NCBI GenBank assembly: GCA_943789295.1
Contig: CALSTO010000001.1
Coordinates: 124,001 to 188,000, forward strand
Reading direction: 5' to 3'
Source of the DNA: MAG-121220-bin8 sp002700465
Lineage (GTDB): Bacteria; Bacteroidota; Bacteroidia; Flavobacteriales; Flavobacteriaceae
Length of the DNA stretch: 64,000 nucleotides
This document shows positions 17,924 to 26,529 of this stretch, one piece after another. The notes under the pieces are model-generated. The model ran no database searches. It saw only the letters and a program-made list of their open reading frames with translations, and had not been told where the DNA came from. Positions within the stretch are counted from its first letter, which is position 1; every line of letters starts with the position of its first letter. Both the position numbers and the translations under genes were made by a program.

Positions 17924-18838
17924 ATGAAAAGAAGAAATTTTATACAAAACTCAACTCTTTCAGCTGCCAGTTTAATGGTAGTTAACCCACTATTTTCTAA
18001 TAATAATCCTAAACCAAATCACATTTATAATCTTAATTATGCTCCACACTTTGGAATGTTTAAAAACCATGCTGGATCAGATATTTTTAATCAATTAGAA
18101 TTTATTAAAGACCAAGGATTTAAAGCGTTCGAGGATAATGGAATGAAAAATAGAGATGCTAAAACTCAAGAAAAAATAGGAGATTTTCTATTAAATAATA
18201 ATATGAAAATGGGCGTCTTTGTTGCTCATAAAATATATTGGAATGAACCCAATCTAGCAAGTGGTGACTTAAACAAACGAAATGAATTTTTAAATGACAT
18301 TTCAAATTCTATTGATGTTGCAAAAAGAGTCAATGCAAAATGGATGACTGTAGTTCCTGGACATTTGGATTTAAGAAAAGACATGAATTATCAAACTCAA
18401 AATGTTATAGAAACTTTAAAACAAGCATCTGGACTGTTAGAAAAACACGACTTAACAATGGTTTTAGAACCTTTAAATTTTAGAGATCATCCTGGTCTGT
18501 TTTTAACTGAAAGTCCTCAAGCTTTTCAAATTTGTAAAGCAGTAAATTCAAAATCTTGTAAAATTCTTTTTGATATTTATCATCAACAAATACAAGAAGG
18601 AAATTTAATTCCAAATATTGAAGCATCATGGAATGAAATAGCCTACTTTCAGATTGGAGATAACCCTGGAAGAAATGAGCCAACTACTGGTGAGATAAAT
18701 TATAAAAATATTTTTAGATATATTTATGATAAAGGATTTAATGGAGTTTTAGGGATGGAGCATGGTAATTCAGTTAATGGATTAGAGGGAGAATTAAAAC
18801 TTATAAATTCATATAAAAAAGTTGATAACTTTAAATAA
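17924..18838 (+). CDS. Exported sugar isomerase/epimerase, hydroxypyruvate isomerase-like
   Basis: An AP-endonuclease-2/xylose-isomerase-like TIM barrel. The N-terminus KRRNFIQN followed by a short hydrophobic stretch is a Tat-type signal. Barrel motifs resemble hydroxypyruvate isomerase: VLEPLNFRDHPG (metal-binding Glu), ILFDIYHQQIQEGN (metal-binding Asp/His), YFQIGDNPGRNEPTTGEINY and MEHGNS at the end. Length 304 aa. It is 9 bases after the SUMF1 gene and 6 before Gfo/Idh/MocA copy 3. An exported Hyi-like protein next to keto-sugar oxidoreductases suggests isomerisation or epimerisation of a keto-sugar in the periplasm rather than glyoxylate metabolism. That role is inferred. Confidence 0.82.
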   Translation: MKRRNFIQNSTLSAASLMVVNPLFSNNNPKPNHIYNLNYAPHFGMFKNHAGSDIFNQLEFIKDQGFKAFEDNGMKNRDAKTQEKIGDFLLNNNMKMGVFVAHKIYWNEPNLASGDLNKRNEFLNDISNSIDVAKRVNAKWMTVVPGHLDLRKDMNYQTQNVIETLKQASGLLEKHDLTMVLEPLNFRDHPGLFLTESPQAFQICKAVNSKSCKILFDIYHQQIQEGNLIPNIEASWNEIAYFQIGDNPGRNEPTTGEINYKNIFRYIYDKGFNGVLGMEHGNSVNGLEGELKLINSYKKVDNFK

Positions 18839-18844
18839 ATCAAA

Positions 18845-20161
18845 ATGAGTAAAAAACAATTTTCTAGAAGATCTTTTGTTAAGTCTACGGCTTTAACTGG
18901 AGGCGTATTATTGTCTTCAACATTTTCGTTAGAAGCCATGGCAAATAGTTCTAATAATAAAAAATTAAAACTTGTCTTAGTTGGTTGTGGTGGTAGAGGA
19001 ACTGGCGCTGCAGTTCAAGCTTTAAGAGCTGACAAGGATGTTGAATTGGTTGCAATGGCTGATGCTTTTGAAGACAGATTAGAATCAAGTTTAAAAGCTA
19101 TTTCAGAAGAACTTGATGGTGAAAGAAACGTGAAAGTGAAAGAAAAAAATAGACATGTAGGATTTAACTCATATCAAAAAGTTATAGATATGGCAGATGT
19201 AGTAATTTTAGCTACACCCCCTGGTTTTAGACCGCTTCATTTTAAATATGCGATTGACAATGACAAACATGTTTTTATGGAAAAACCTGTTGCAACAGAT
19301 GCTAATGGAGTTAGACAAGTTCTTGAATCTGCTAAAGTTGCAAAGAAAAAAAAATTAAATGTAGTGGTTGGTCTTCAAAGAAGGTATCAAAAAAGTTATA
19401 ACTCAACACTTAAACTTATCAATAATGGTAATATTGGAAAAATTGTTTCTGGTCAAGTTTATTGGAACAGTGCTGGAGTTTGGGTAAGAAAAAGAGTAAA
19501 AGGTCAAACAGAAATGGAATATCAGATGAGAAATTGGTATTATTTTAATTGGCTTTGTGGAGATCATATACTAGAACAGCACATTCACAATATTGATGTT
19601 GCCAATTGGTTTATTGGTGAATACCCAAATTCTGCAAGTGGAATGGGTGGAAGAGAAGTAAGAAACGGAATCGATCATGGAGAAATATTTGATCATCATT
19701 TTGTAGAATTTAAATACCCTAGCGGAGCAATAATATCTAGTCAATGTCGTCATCAACCAGGAACAAAATATGACGTAAGTGAGGCATTTCAGGGAACGAA
19801 AGCTAATGTGGTAACATCAGGAGATTATTGTAAAATTATTGATCATAATGGTAATGATATGTTTAAGCATGATCCTTCCAATGATATAAGCCCATACCAA
19901 ATCGAACACGACAGGTTATTTGAATCTATTAGATCTGGAGGCGTAATTAATAATGCAGAATATGGAGCAAAATCTACATTAACAGCAATTATGGGTAGAA
20001 TGGCTACTTATACAGGAAAAGAAATTACATGGGAACAGGCATTAAATTCTCAACAAGTTCTTGTTCCTAATGATTTAAGCTGGAATTCTACTCCACCAAC
20101 ACTTCCTGATAGTAATGGTAGATATTCTATTCCAAAGCCAGGACAAACTAAATTGATTTAA
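18845..20161 (+). CDS. Tat-exported Gfo/Idh/MocA family oxidoreductase (copy 3)
   Basis: A predicted periplasmic NAD(P)-dependent sugar oxidoreductase. The Tat signal is SRRSFVKS (7-14) and runs to about AMA. The Rossmann motif LVLVGCGGRGTGA is followed by VELVAMADAF and VILATPPGFRP. Unlike the other three copies it keeps the standard EKP (146-148). The substrate domain includes NWLCGDHILEQHIHNIDVANW, with His residues near the expected active site. 438 aa. It is a different subfamily from copies 1, 2 and 4, so it probably acts on another substrate or in the opposite direction. It is tightly packed with the Hyi-like gene upstream and the esterase gene 1 base downstream. Confidence 0.88.
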   Translation: MSKKQFSRRSFVKSTALTGGVLLSSTFSLEAMANSSNNKKLKLVLVGCGGRGTGAAVQALRADKDVELVAMADAFEDRLESSLKAISEELDGERNVKVKEKNRHVGFNSYQKVIDMADVVILATPPGFRPLHFKYAIDNDKHVFMEKPVATDANGVRQVLESAKVAKKKKLNVVVGLQRRYQKSYNSTLKLINNGNIGKIVSGQVYWNSAGVWVRKRVKGQTEMEYQMRNWYYFNWLCGDHILEQHIHNIDVANWFIGEYPNSASGMGGREVRNGIDHGEIFDHHFVEFKYPSGAIISSQCRHQPGTKYDVSEAFQGTKANVVTSGDYCKIIDHNGNDMFKHDPSNDISPYQIEHDRLFESIRSGGVINNAEYGAKSTLTAIMGRMATYTGKEITWEQALNSQQVLVPNDLSWNSTPPTLPDSNGRYSIPKPGQTKLI

Positions 20162-20162
20162 A

Positions 20163-21068
20163 ATGTATAGGCACATATTTTTATATCTTTTTCTAATTGT
20201 CTTAATTGGTTGTAGTGACCAGGACGATGAATTACAGCCAATAACTCAGCCCGATTGGACGCAAAAAGAATTTTCGATTAACTATGGTGGATTGAGCAGA
20301 AGATACACATTATATAAACCAAAAAGTTATTCTGAAAATTCTCCACTCTTGTTTATGCTTCACGGATTTGGAAGTAATATGAACAATATTTTAGCGTATT
20401 CAAAGATGAATGATATAGCAGATCAAAACGGATTCATGGTTTGCTATCCACAGGGAACAACTCTAGTGACTGGACAAACTCACTGGAATGCTAATTTGCA
20501 AATGAGTACTGTAAACGATATAGATTTTTTATCTTTTTTAGCTTTAAAAATTCAAGAGGAATTTAAGACTAGTGTTGACAATATATTTACATCAGGAATG
20601 TCCAACGGAGGATTTATGTCCTATACTTTAGGATGTGAAAAGTCTGATGTTTTCAAGGCTGTAGCATCAATTACAGGAACAATGAGCGGATCGGATTGGA
20701 CTAATTGTTCACCAGCTTATAAAATTCCTATTTTACAAATGTCTGGTACAGCTGATACTACTGTTCCATGGGACGGAACTATGAATACTGCTTATGGCTG
20801 GGGAGGCGCTCCTCATATTTTAGAAGTAATGGAATTTTGGTCTGATTTAAATGCTTGTGTTCAAGATGAGGTTTTTAATTTTCCTGATATTGATAAAACA
20901 GATTATTCTACAGTTTCTTTAACGAAAAAAAAGGGAGGAAGTTATAATAATGAAGTTTGGTTTTACAAGGTTGACGGAGGAGGTCATGACTGGCCTGGAT
21001 CTTGGGGAAACGGAGATATAAACACGAGTGATGAAATATGGAAATTTTTCAAACACCACCTAAAATAA
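20163..21068 (+). CDS. Alpha/beta-hydrolase esterase, PHB-depolymerase/feruloyl-esterase (LpqC-like) family, lipoprotein
   Basis: A surface or periplasmic esterase. The lipoprotein signal ends at Cys17 (VLIGC). The alpha/beta-hydrolase core shows PLLFMLHGFGSN as oxyanion region, the nucleophile elbow GMSNGG (Ser147), ILQMSGTADTTVPWDG with the acid, and GGGHDWPG with the catalytic His. 301 aa. It ends the plus-strand set that begins at 15569 and abuts the convergent DUF1501 gene with no gap. Members of the family cleave feruloyl, acetyl or polyhydroxyalkanoate esters; in this context de-esterification of a glycan is most likely. Confidence 0.83.
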   Translation: MYRHIFLYLFLIVLIGCSDQDDELQPITQPDWTQKEFSINYGGLSRRYTLYKPKSYSENSPLLFMLHGFGSNMNNILAYSKMNDIADQNGFMVCYPQGTTLVTGQTHWNANLQMSTVNDIDFLSFLALKIQEEFKTSVDNIFTSGMSNGGFMSYTLGCEKSDVFKAVASITGTMSGSDWTNCSPAYKIPILQMSGTADTTVPWDGTMNTAYGWGGAPHILEVMEFWSDLNACVQDEVFNFPDIDKTDYSTVSLTKKKGGSYNNEVWFYKVDGGGHDWPGSWGNGDINTSDEIWKFFKHHLK

Positions 21069-22535
21069 TTAGGCAAGTAAATCTTTAATGACATTTCCTG
21101 AAACATCGGTTAATCTAAACCTTCTGCCTTGATGCTTATAAATCATTTTCGTATGATCAACTCCAAATTGATTTAATATTGTTGCTTGTAAGTCATGAAC
21201 ATGAACAGGATCTTTGACAATATTATAGCCTAAATCGTCAGTTTCTCCATAGCTAAATCCAGGTTTAATTCCCGCTCCTGCCATAAAAATAGTAAATGAT
21301 CTTGGATGATGATCTCTTCCGTAATTGGTGTCTGATAAAGTACCTTGACAATAGTTAGTTCTTCCAAATTCTCCTCCCCACACTACTAATGTATCTTCAA
21401 GTAATCCTCTTTGTTTTAAATCCATTATTAGAGCAGCTGTAGGTTGATCAACATCACTTGATTGACCTTTAATTTGATTAGGAAGATTTTCGTGCTGATC
21501 CCAACCCATATGATAAAGTTGAACAAATCTTACGTCCTTTTCAATTAATCTTCTAGCCTGAATACAATTAGCTGCATAAGTACCAGGCTTCTGAGCATCA
21601 GGTCCATACATTTGAAGTATATGGTCAGGTTCATCTGAGATATCCATTGTTTCAGGAACTGAGGTCTGCATTCTATAAGCCATTTCATATTGAGCTATTC
21701 GACTGCTAATTTCAGGATCTCCAAATGAAGCTTCTTGTTGGTGATTGAGTTCAGCCAAGTAGTCAAGCATTTTTCTTCTTTCTTGTGCAGTAACCCCGTC
21801 AGGATTCTTTAAATATAAAACAGGATCTTTTGCTGATCTAAACTGTACTCCTTGATGAAGTGAACTTAAAAATCCATTTCCCCAAAGTCTTGAATAAAGA
21901 GGTTGGCCTTTTGGTCTCCCTGTTCCATTTGAGAGTAAAACCACAAAAGAAGGCATGTTGTTATTTAAACTACCTAAACCATAACTCATCCATGAACCCA
22001 TGCTTGGTCTTCCTGGTTGTTGTGAACCAGTCTGAAAGAATGTTATTGCAGGATCATGATTTATTGCTTCTGTGTGCATAGATTTTACAAAACATAATTC
22101 ATCAGCTATTTTACCAACATATGGCATTAATTCACTAACCCATGCTCTAGATTCTCCATATTGTTTAAAGTTGTAGTTGCTACCAACTAAAGGAAATTTA
22201 TCTTGACCAGATGTCATCCCAGTTAACCTTTGACCATCTCTAACAGATGAAGGTAGGTCAGTTCCTCTTAATTGATTAAGCTTAGGCTTGTAATCAAATA
22301 AATCTAATTGTGATGGACCTCCACTTTGAAATAAATAAATTATTCTTTTTGCTTTGGGTGCAAAATGAGGAAGATTTAAAGAATTATTGTTTAATGAAGC
22401 AAAAGGATTTGTTTCTTTACCAAAATTGAAAGGATCTAGCATAGAACCAAGTGCTAAACCACCAATACCTAAACCAGCTTTTTTTAAAAAGTTACGTCTG
22501 TTATTGTTTAAAAAGTGTTTATGTATTTCCTCCAT
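21069..22535 (-). CDS. DUF1501 family protein, Tat-exported
   Basis: A member of the DUF1501 family, with a sulfatase/phosphatase-like fold and unknown function. A Tat motif NRRNFLKK (12-19) precedes GLGIGGLALGSM. Family features are RIIYLFQSGGPSQLDLFDYKP at the start, HEAINHDP-like FVKSMHTEAINHDPAITFF, VQLYHMGWDQHENLP, VVWGGEFGRT and GRDHHPRSFTIFMAG. 488 aa, full length. It follows the PSCyt gene by 3 bases, the standard pairing of these two families in Planctomycetes, where they occur in many copies; here it is one pair in a Bacteroidota genome. No enzymatic activity can be assigned. Confidence 0.88.
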   Translation of the reverse strand: MEEIHKHFLNNNRRNFLKKAGLGIGGLALGSMLDPFNFGKETNPFASLNNNSLNLPHFAPKAKRIIYLFQSGGPSQLDLFDYKPKLNQLRGTDLPSSVRDGQRLTGMTSGQDKFPLVGSNYNFKQYGESRAWVSELMPYVGKIADELCFVKSMHTEAINHDPAITFFQTGSQQPGRPSMGSWMSYGLGSLNNNMPSFVVLLSNGTGRPKGQPLYSRLWGNGFLSSLHQGVQFRSAKDPVLYLKNPDGVTAQERRKMLDYLAELNHQQEASFGDPEISSRIAQYEMAYRMQTSVPETMDISDEPDHILQMYGPDAQKPGTYAANCIQARRLIEKDVRFVQLYHMGWDQHENLPNQIKGQSSDVDQPTAALIMDLKQRGLLEDTLVVWGGEFGRTNYCQGTLSDTNYGRDHHPRSFTIFMAGAGIKPGFSYGETDDLGYNIVKDPVHVHDLQATILNQFGVDHTKMIYKHQGRRFRLTDVSGNVIKDLLA

Positions 22536-22538
22536 TTT

Positions 22539-24845
22539 TTAACTTTTTTGGGTGGTTTCATCTAAGTTATATACTAAAACCGCGAGAGAGTTAAATGCTA
22601 TTTTTTCTTCAATATTATTTAACTTTTTTATTTCATCAAGATAGTTTTTTAGTTTAACAACTTCATTGTCAATTGGTGTTCTTCCAGTAACGGTGCGATA
22701 CAGTTTTATAATTTTTTTATCAATTGAAATGTTTTCTTTAAAAATTGAAGTAGATAAATTCTCAGCAGCCAGTTGATACTGCGGGTCGTTCATTAATGCT
22801 AATGATTGAAGTGGAGTGCTAGTTTTTTGACGAACTGGCGCACAAAAATCTCTAGTTGGCGCATCAAATATCATCATTGAAGGAGGCGGAACAGTTCTTT
22901 TCCAAAAAGTATATAAACTTCTTCTAAATAAATTGTCGCCTGTGTCAGGAACATAGAAAGCTAGACTTCCACCACCACCGCCGGTAACTTCATTCCAAAG
23001 ATTTGGAGGCTGCATAGGCTTAACGCTAGGACCACCAATTTTGTGAACAAGCATTCCACTTGTTGAAAGTGCATTATCTCTTATCATCTCAGCTGAAAGT
23101 TTTTGTCTTGGATAATTAGCAAGGTATGTATTGTCAGAATCCATTAATCGGTTCTCTTTTTTAATTTTACTAGACTGTCTATAGGTTGATGACATTACTA
23201 TCCTTTTAATAAACTTTTTTGTATCCCAATTGTCTTTATTTTGAAAAGTGTAAGCAAGCCAATCTAATAATTCAGGGTTAAAGGGTTTATTTCCTTGACT
23301 TCCAAAATCATCAGGTGTGGCTACTATACCAATTCCAAAAAATTGTTGCCACAACCTATTAACAGTAACTCTGGATGTTAAAGGATTGTCTTTATCAAAA
23401 AACCATTTCGATAGCCCTATTCTGTCTGAAGAATATTTTTGTTCATCGAATTTTAATACAGTTTCAGGTGTACCAGGCTTTACAAGTCTAGTTGGAGCAT
23501 CATAACTTCCGCGGTTTAAAACATATGTATTTCTTAGATTTTCAGTTTCTTTCATTACCATCAGAGTTACATCATTAATACTGTCTGGTAGGTTTACAAA
23601 AGGCAAATCACTTTTAATATCATTAGCGTTTATAGTTAAATTTGGTTTTGGAGCAGTATCCCCATAAACAATCAAACCGTTTTCATCCACGTTATTAAAA
23701 AAACTGTAAAGACTAAAAAATTCATCGTGTGAAATTGGATCATATTTGTGAGTGTGACATCTGGCGCACTCTACAGTTAATCCCATCATTATTTTAGCAG
23801 ATGTTACAGTTCGATCTGCAACATATTCAACTCTATATTCTTCTGGAACTACTCCACCTTCCTGAGTTATCTTATGGTTTCTGTTAAATCCAGAAGCTAA
23901 AATTTGTTCTTTAGTGGCGTTTGGCAGCATGTCTCCAGCCATTTGCCATGTTATAAATTTATCATAAGGCATATTTGAATTGTACGCGTGAATAACCCAA
24001 TCTCTCCACGGCCACATGATTCGTTCTTGATCGTCTTGATAACCATGACTATCTCCATATCTAGATAAATCCATCCATATAGCGGCCATTCTTTCGCCGT
24101 AAGTTTTAGAATCTAATAAATTATCTATTAAACGCTCATATGCATCATCGCTTGAATCAGAAATAAAATCATCAATCCTTTTTAAAGATGGAGGAAGACC
24201 GGTAAGATCAAAATAAGCTCTTCTTATTAATATTTCTTTTTCTTCAATTTCTGAAGGTGACATTCCTTTAGACTCTAATTTACTAGCTATAAATAAATCT
24301 ATTTCATTAGTTGCCCAATTTTTAAAATTTGTTTCTGGTAATTTTGGAAGTTCAGGTTTAGTATATGCCCAATGAGGTTCCCATTTTCCACCTTGATTAA
24401 CCCATTTTTTTAAAATCTGTTTTTCTTTTTCAGATAAAATTAAGTTTGATTCTGGTGGTGGCATTATATAGATAGAGTTTTCACTATCAATCCTTTTTAA
24501 AATTTCACTCTCATTTGGATTTTTTTTATCTATTACGTAATGGTTTGTATTATCTTCTAAAGCTTTATAAAAACCATCTTCAATATCAAGTCTTAAATTC
24601 GCTTTTCTAGCTTTGTCGTCAGGACCATGACAAGTATAGCATTTATCAGAAAGAATTGGTTTAACATCAAAGTTGAAATTAACTTCTGTGACATCAATTT
24701 TAGAACTTGTTTCAACAAACTGATTAGTTTGATTGATTGTAGTTATTTCATCTATTGTTGGCTTAGAATAAATATATTTAAATACCAACACAACAGTTAG
24801 AGGGACAAAGAAATATGATAATATTTTAAAATTATTCTTTTTCAC
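22539..24845 (-). CDS. PSCyt1-DUF1549-DUF1553 planctomycete-type cytochrome protein
   Basis: A membrane-anchored periplasmic protein with one N-terminal membrane segment (about 8-27). Next comes a planctomycete cytochrome C domain with a heme motif CYTCH (69-73) in the context VKPILSDKCYTCHGPD. DUF1549 (about 155-365) includes a second CxxCH (CARCHTHKYDP, near residue 360), and DUF1553 (about 490-740) contains NPLTSRVTVNRLWQQFFG and TPLQSLALMNDP. 768 aa. It forms a two-gene operon with DUF1501. Heme binding by both motifs suggests electron transfer with an exported oxidoreductase, and the surrounding Tat-exported dehydrogenases are candidates; that is inference. Confidence 0.88.
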   Translation of the reverse strand: MKKNNFKILSYFFVPLTVVLVFKYIYSKPTIDEITTINQTNQFVETSSKIDVTEVNFNFDVKPILSDKCYTCHGPDDKARKANLRLDIEDGFYKALEDNTNHYVIDKKNPNESEILKRIDSENSIYIMPPPESNLILSEKEKQILKKWVNQGGKWEPHWAYTKPELPKLPETNFKNWATNEIDLFIASKLESKGMSPSEIEEKEILIRRAYFDLTGLPPSLKRIDDFISDSSDDAYERLIDNLLDSKTYGERMAAIWMDLSRYGDSHGYQDDQERIMWPWRDWVIHAYNSNMPYDKFITWQMAGDMLPNATKEQILASGFNRNHKITQEGGVVPEEYRVEYVADRTVTSAKIMMGLTVECARCHTHKYDPISHDEFFSLYSFFNNVDENGLIVYGDTAPKPNLTINANDIKSDLPFVNLPDSINDVTLMVMKETENLRNTYVLNRGSYDAPTRLVKPGTPETVLKFDEQKYSSDRIGLSKWFFDKDNPLTSRVTVNRLWQQFFGIGIVATPDDFGSQGNKPFNPELLDWLAYTFQNKDNWDTKKFIKRIVMSSTYRQSSKIKKENRLMDSDNTYLANYPRQKLSAEMIRDNALSTSGMLVHKIGGPSVKPMQPPNLWNEVTGGGGGSLAFYVPDTGDNLFRRSLYTFWKRTVPPPSMMIFDAPTRDFCAPVRQKTSTPLQSLALMNDPQYQLAAENLSTSIFKENISIDKKIIKLYRTVTGRTPIDNEVVKLKNYLDEIKKLNNIEEKIAFNSLAVLVYNLDETTQKS

Positions 24846-24864
24846 TAATCCTAAAGTTAAGAAA

Positions 24865-24984
24865 TTAGTTTAATTCTGCTATAAAGATATTTTTAAAAAA
24901 TGCTTTTCCAGGTTAATCTTGAAGAGAAATATGACCTGATTTACTTTTTGAAAAACCAATCCATTTTTCATCGCCTAAGTATTC
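24865..24984 (-). pseudogene. Decayed C-terminal remnant of a DUF1080 gene
   Basis: Translating the minus strand from 24984 gives EYLGDEKWIGFSKSKSGHIS, then LQD, a stop (24913-24915), then PGKAFFKNIFIAELN and a stop (24865-24867). This matches the closing motif of DUF1080 proteins (G-x-I-x-LQDHPG-x-x-x-F-x-NI-x-I-x-x-L; compare GRISIQDHPGVISFRNIKI at 59705-60460). The His codon expected after LQD is the stop. Upstream of 24984 the frame is broken by more stops and no start is found. A former DUF1080 gene therefore stood upstream of the PSCyt gene and has mostly been lost. Confidence 0.7.
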
Positions 24985-25063
24985 AAATTATTGTGAAATT
25001 TAGCAGAAAAAATTAATGAATAGGATCTTTTTAAAAATAAAACCTCTTGTTTTTAATTAAACT

Positions 25064-25774
25064 CTATTTTTCTAATGCAGACAAAATTATTTTTTCCATT
25101 ACTTTATATCCTGCAAGGTTAGGATGGACTAAATCATCTGCAGTTGTATATTCAGGTACTTTAAGACCTCCTTTATCGTCAGCCACTGAAGTGAAATAGT
25201 CTACATAAGTTATATTATTTTGATCACAATAATTTTTTAAAATACTATTTAACTTAATCACTTTTGGACCAGGCTCTATTCCAGGTGACCATGGAAAGTC
25301 TATTGCTGGAAGAGTAGAACATATATAAACTTTTATATTATTAGCTTTTGCTATCTCAGCCATTGAAATAATATTTTCAGCTGTATTTTCAAGAGAGATT
25401 GGTCCAGTATTTCCAGCTATATCATTTATTCCGGCTAGAATTACTACAGCCTTAGGATTTAAGTTTACTACATCAGGTCTAAATCTGATTAACATTTGAG
25501 GAGTAGTTTGACCGCTAATTCCTCTATTTACAAAAGGATTATTTATAAAAAAATCTTTATCAAAATTCGACCATCCTTCTGTAATAGAATTACCCATAAA
25601 AACAACTCTATTTGGCTCATCTATTTTTTTAAGTTGTTCGTTATCTTTCTCAAACTTTTTTAGGTGAGCCCAATCTGTAAGAGTTCCTCCACCTTGAATA
25701 TAAATATCTTGTGCGTTGTTACTCATAATGATTGAAAATAAAAAAATTATTAGTGTTGTTATATTATATTTCAT
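25064..25774 (-). CDS. Secreted SGNH/GDSL-family esterase
   Basis: A periplasmic SGNH hydrolase, most like GDSL carbohydrate acetyl-esterases. A signal peptide ends near SNNAQ. Block I is VVFMGNSITEGW (nucleophile Ser63), the Gly block is NRGISGQTTPQM, the Asn block is ILAGINDIAGN and the C-terminal pair is Asp214 and His217 in DDLVHPNLAGY. 236 aa, single domain. Its start codon overlaps the stop of the next esterase gene (ATGA), so translation is coupled. It is the last gene of the operon DUF4212-symporter-esterase-GDSL. Acetate release from acetylated sugars is a reasonable role given the ActP-like symporter. Confidence 0.85.
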   Translation of the reverse strand: MKYNITTLIIFLFSIIMSNNAQDIYIQGGGTLTDWAHLKKFEKDNEQLKKIDEPNRVVFMGNSITEGWSNFDKDFFINNPFVNRGISGQTTPQMLIRFRPDVVNLNPKAVVILAGINDIAGNTGPISLENTAENIISMAEIAKANNIKVYICSTLPAIDFPWSPGIEPGPKVIKLNSILKNYCDQNNITYVDYFTSVADDKGGLKVPEYTTADDLVHPNLAGYKVMEKIILSALEK

Positions 25775-26529
25775 TGTTTTTTAGTTTTAGAATGAATCCA
25801 TTTAAGAAAATTTTTTTCAGCGAAAGCATTGTTCCAGCTGTCGTGTCCAACATTTTCATAAAAGGTTATTTTGGGACTTCCCCCAGCATCAATAATAGCA
25901 TTAGCCATTTTTAAAGATTTTTTTGGACTAACTACAGTATCGTCAGATCCATGAAAAATCCACATTGGAATTTTTTTCGCATAGTTATTAACTAAATCGG
26001 GATTACCATCTCCACAAATTGGAGTTGCTGCAGCAAACATATCAGGTCTTAAATTTAATATAACAAATGTTCCCATCCCACCCATAGACAGTCCACTTAC
26101 ATAAACTCTGTTAGTATCAACATCACTTCTTTCAATGAAACTGTCCATTAGTTTTACGACTAGACTTATAGCTTTTGACTCTTTCACATTATACGCAAAC
26201 TTATAAGGATCTTTATAGCCCCACCAATCGTTTTGTGGAGCTTGTGGGAATATTACCCATGAGTTATATTTTTCTCTGTTCTCTTTTTCTAAAAAAAGAT
26301 TTCCTCCATGAATCAGTTGAGAAACATTGTCATTTCCTCTCTCACCAGCTCCGTGCAAGAACAAATGAACTGGATACTGTTTTTGTGGATTATAATTTAA
26401 TGGTTTTAGTATTCTATAGTTTAATGTGTCATTTTCATTAACAAATATTTCTTTTTCATATGTTTTTAACTCTTGTGAAGTCAAGTTAAAAAGGCTAAAT
26501 AGAAAAAAAAATGTAATTACATATTTCAT
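25771..26529 (-). CDS. Secreted alpha/beta-hydrolase esterase (carboxylesterase/Esterase_PHB-like)
   Basis: A periplasmic serine esterase with a short signal peptide (MKYVITFFFLFSLFNLTSQ). The oxyanion motif VHLFLHGAGERG, the nucleophile elbow GLSMGG (Ser148), WIFHGSDDTVVSP (acid) and ENVGHDSWNNA (His) form a complete catalytic set. Length 252 aa. The family includes acetylxylan and feruloyl esterases with the same FPQAPQ motif. Both its ends overlap neighbours by 4 bases (ATGA with the symporter upstream and GDSL downstream), a strong sign of one operon. Confidence 0.84.
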   Translation of the reverse strand: MKYVITFFFLFSLFNLTSQELKTYEKEIFVNENDTLNYRILKPLNYNPQKQYPVHLFLHGAGERGNDNVSQLIHGGNLFLEKENREKYNSWVIFPQAPQNDWWGYKDPYKFAYNVKESKAISLVVKLMDSFIERSDVDTNRVYVSGLSMGGMGTFVILNLRPDMFAAATPICGDGNPDLVNNYAKKIPMWIFHGSDDTVVSPKKSLKMANAIIDAGGSPKITFYENVGHDSWNNAFAEKNFLKWIHSKTKKQ

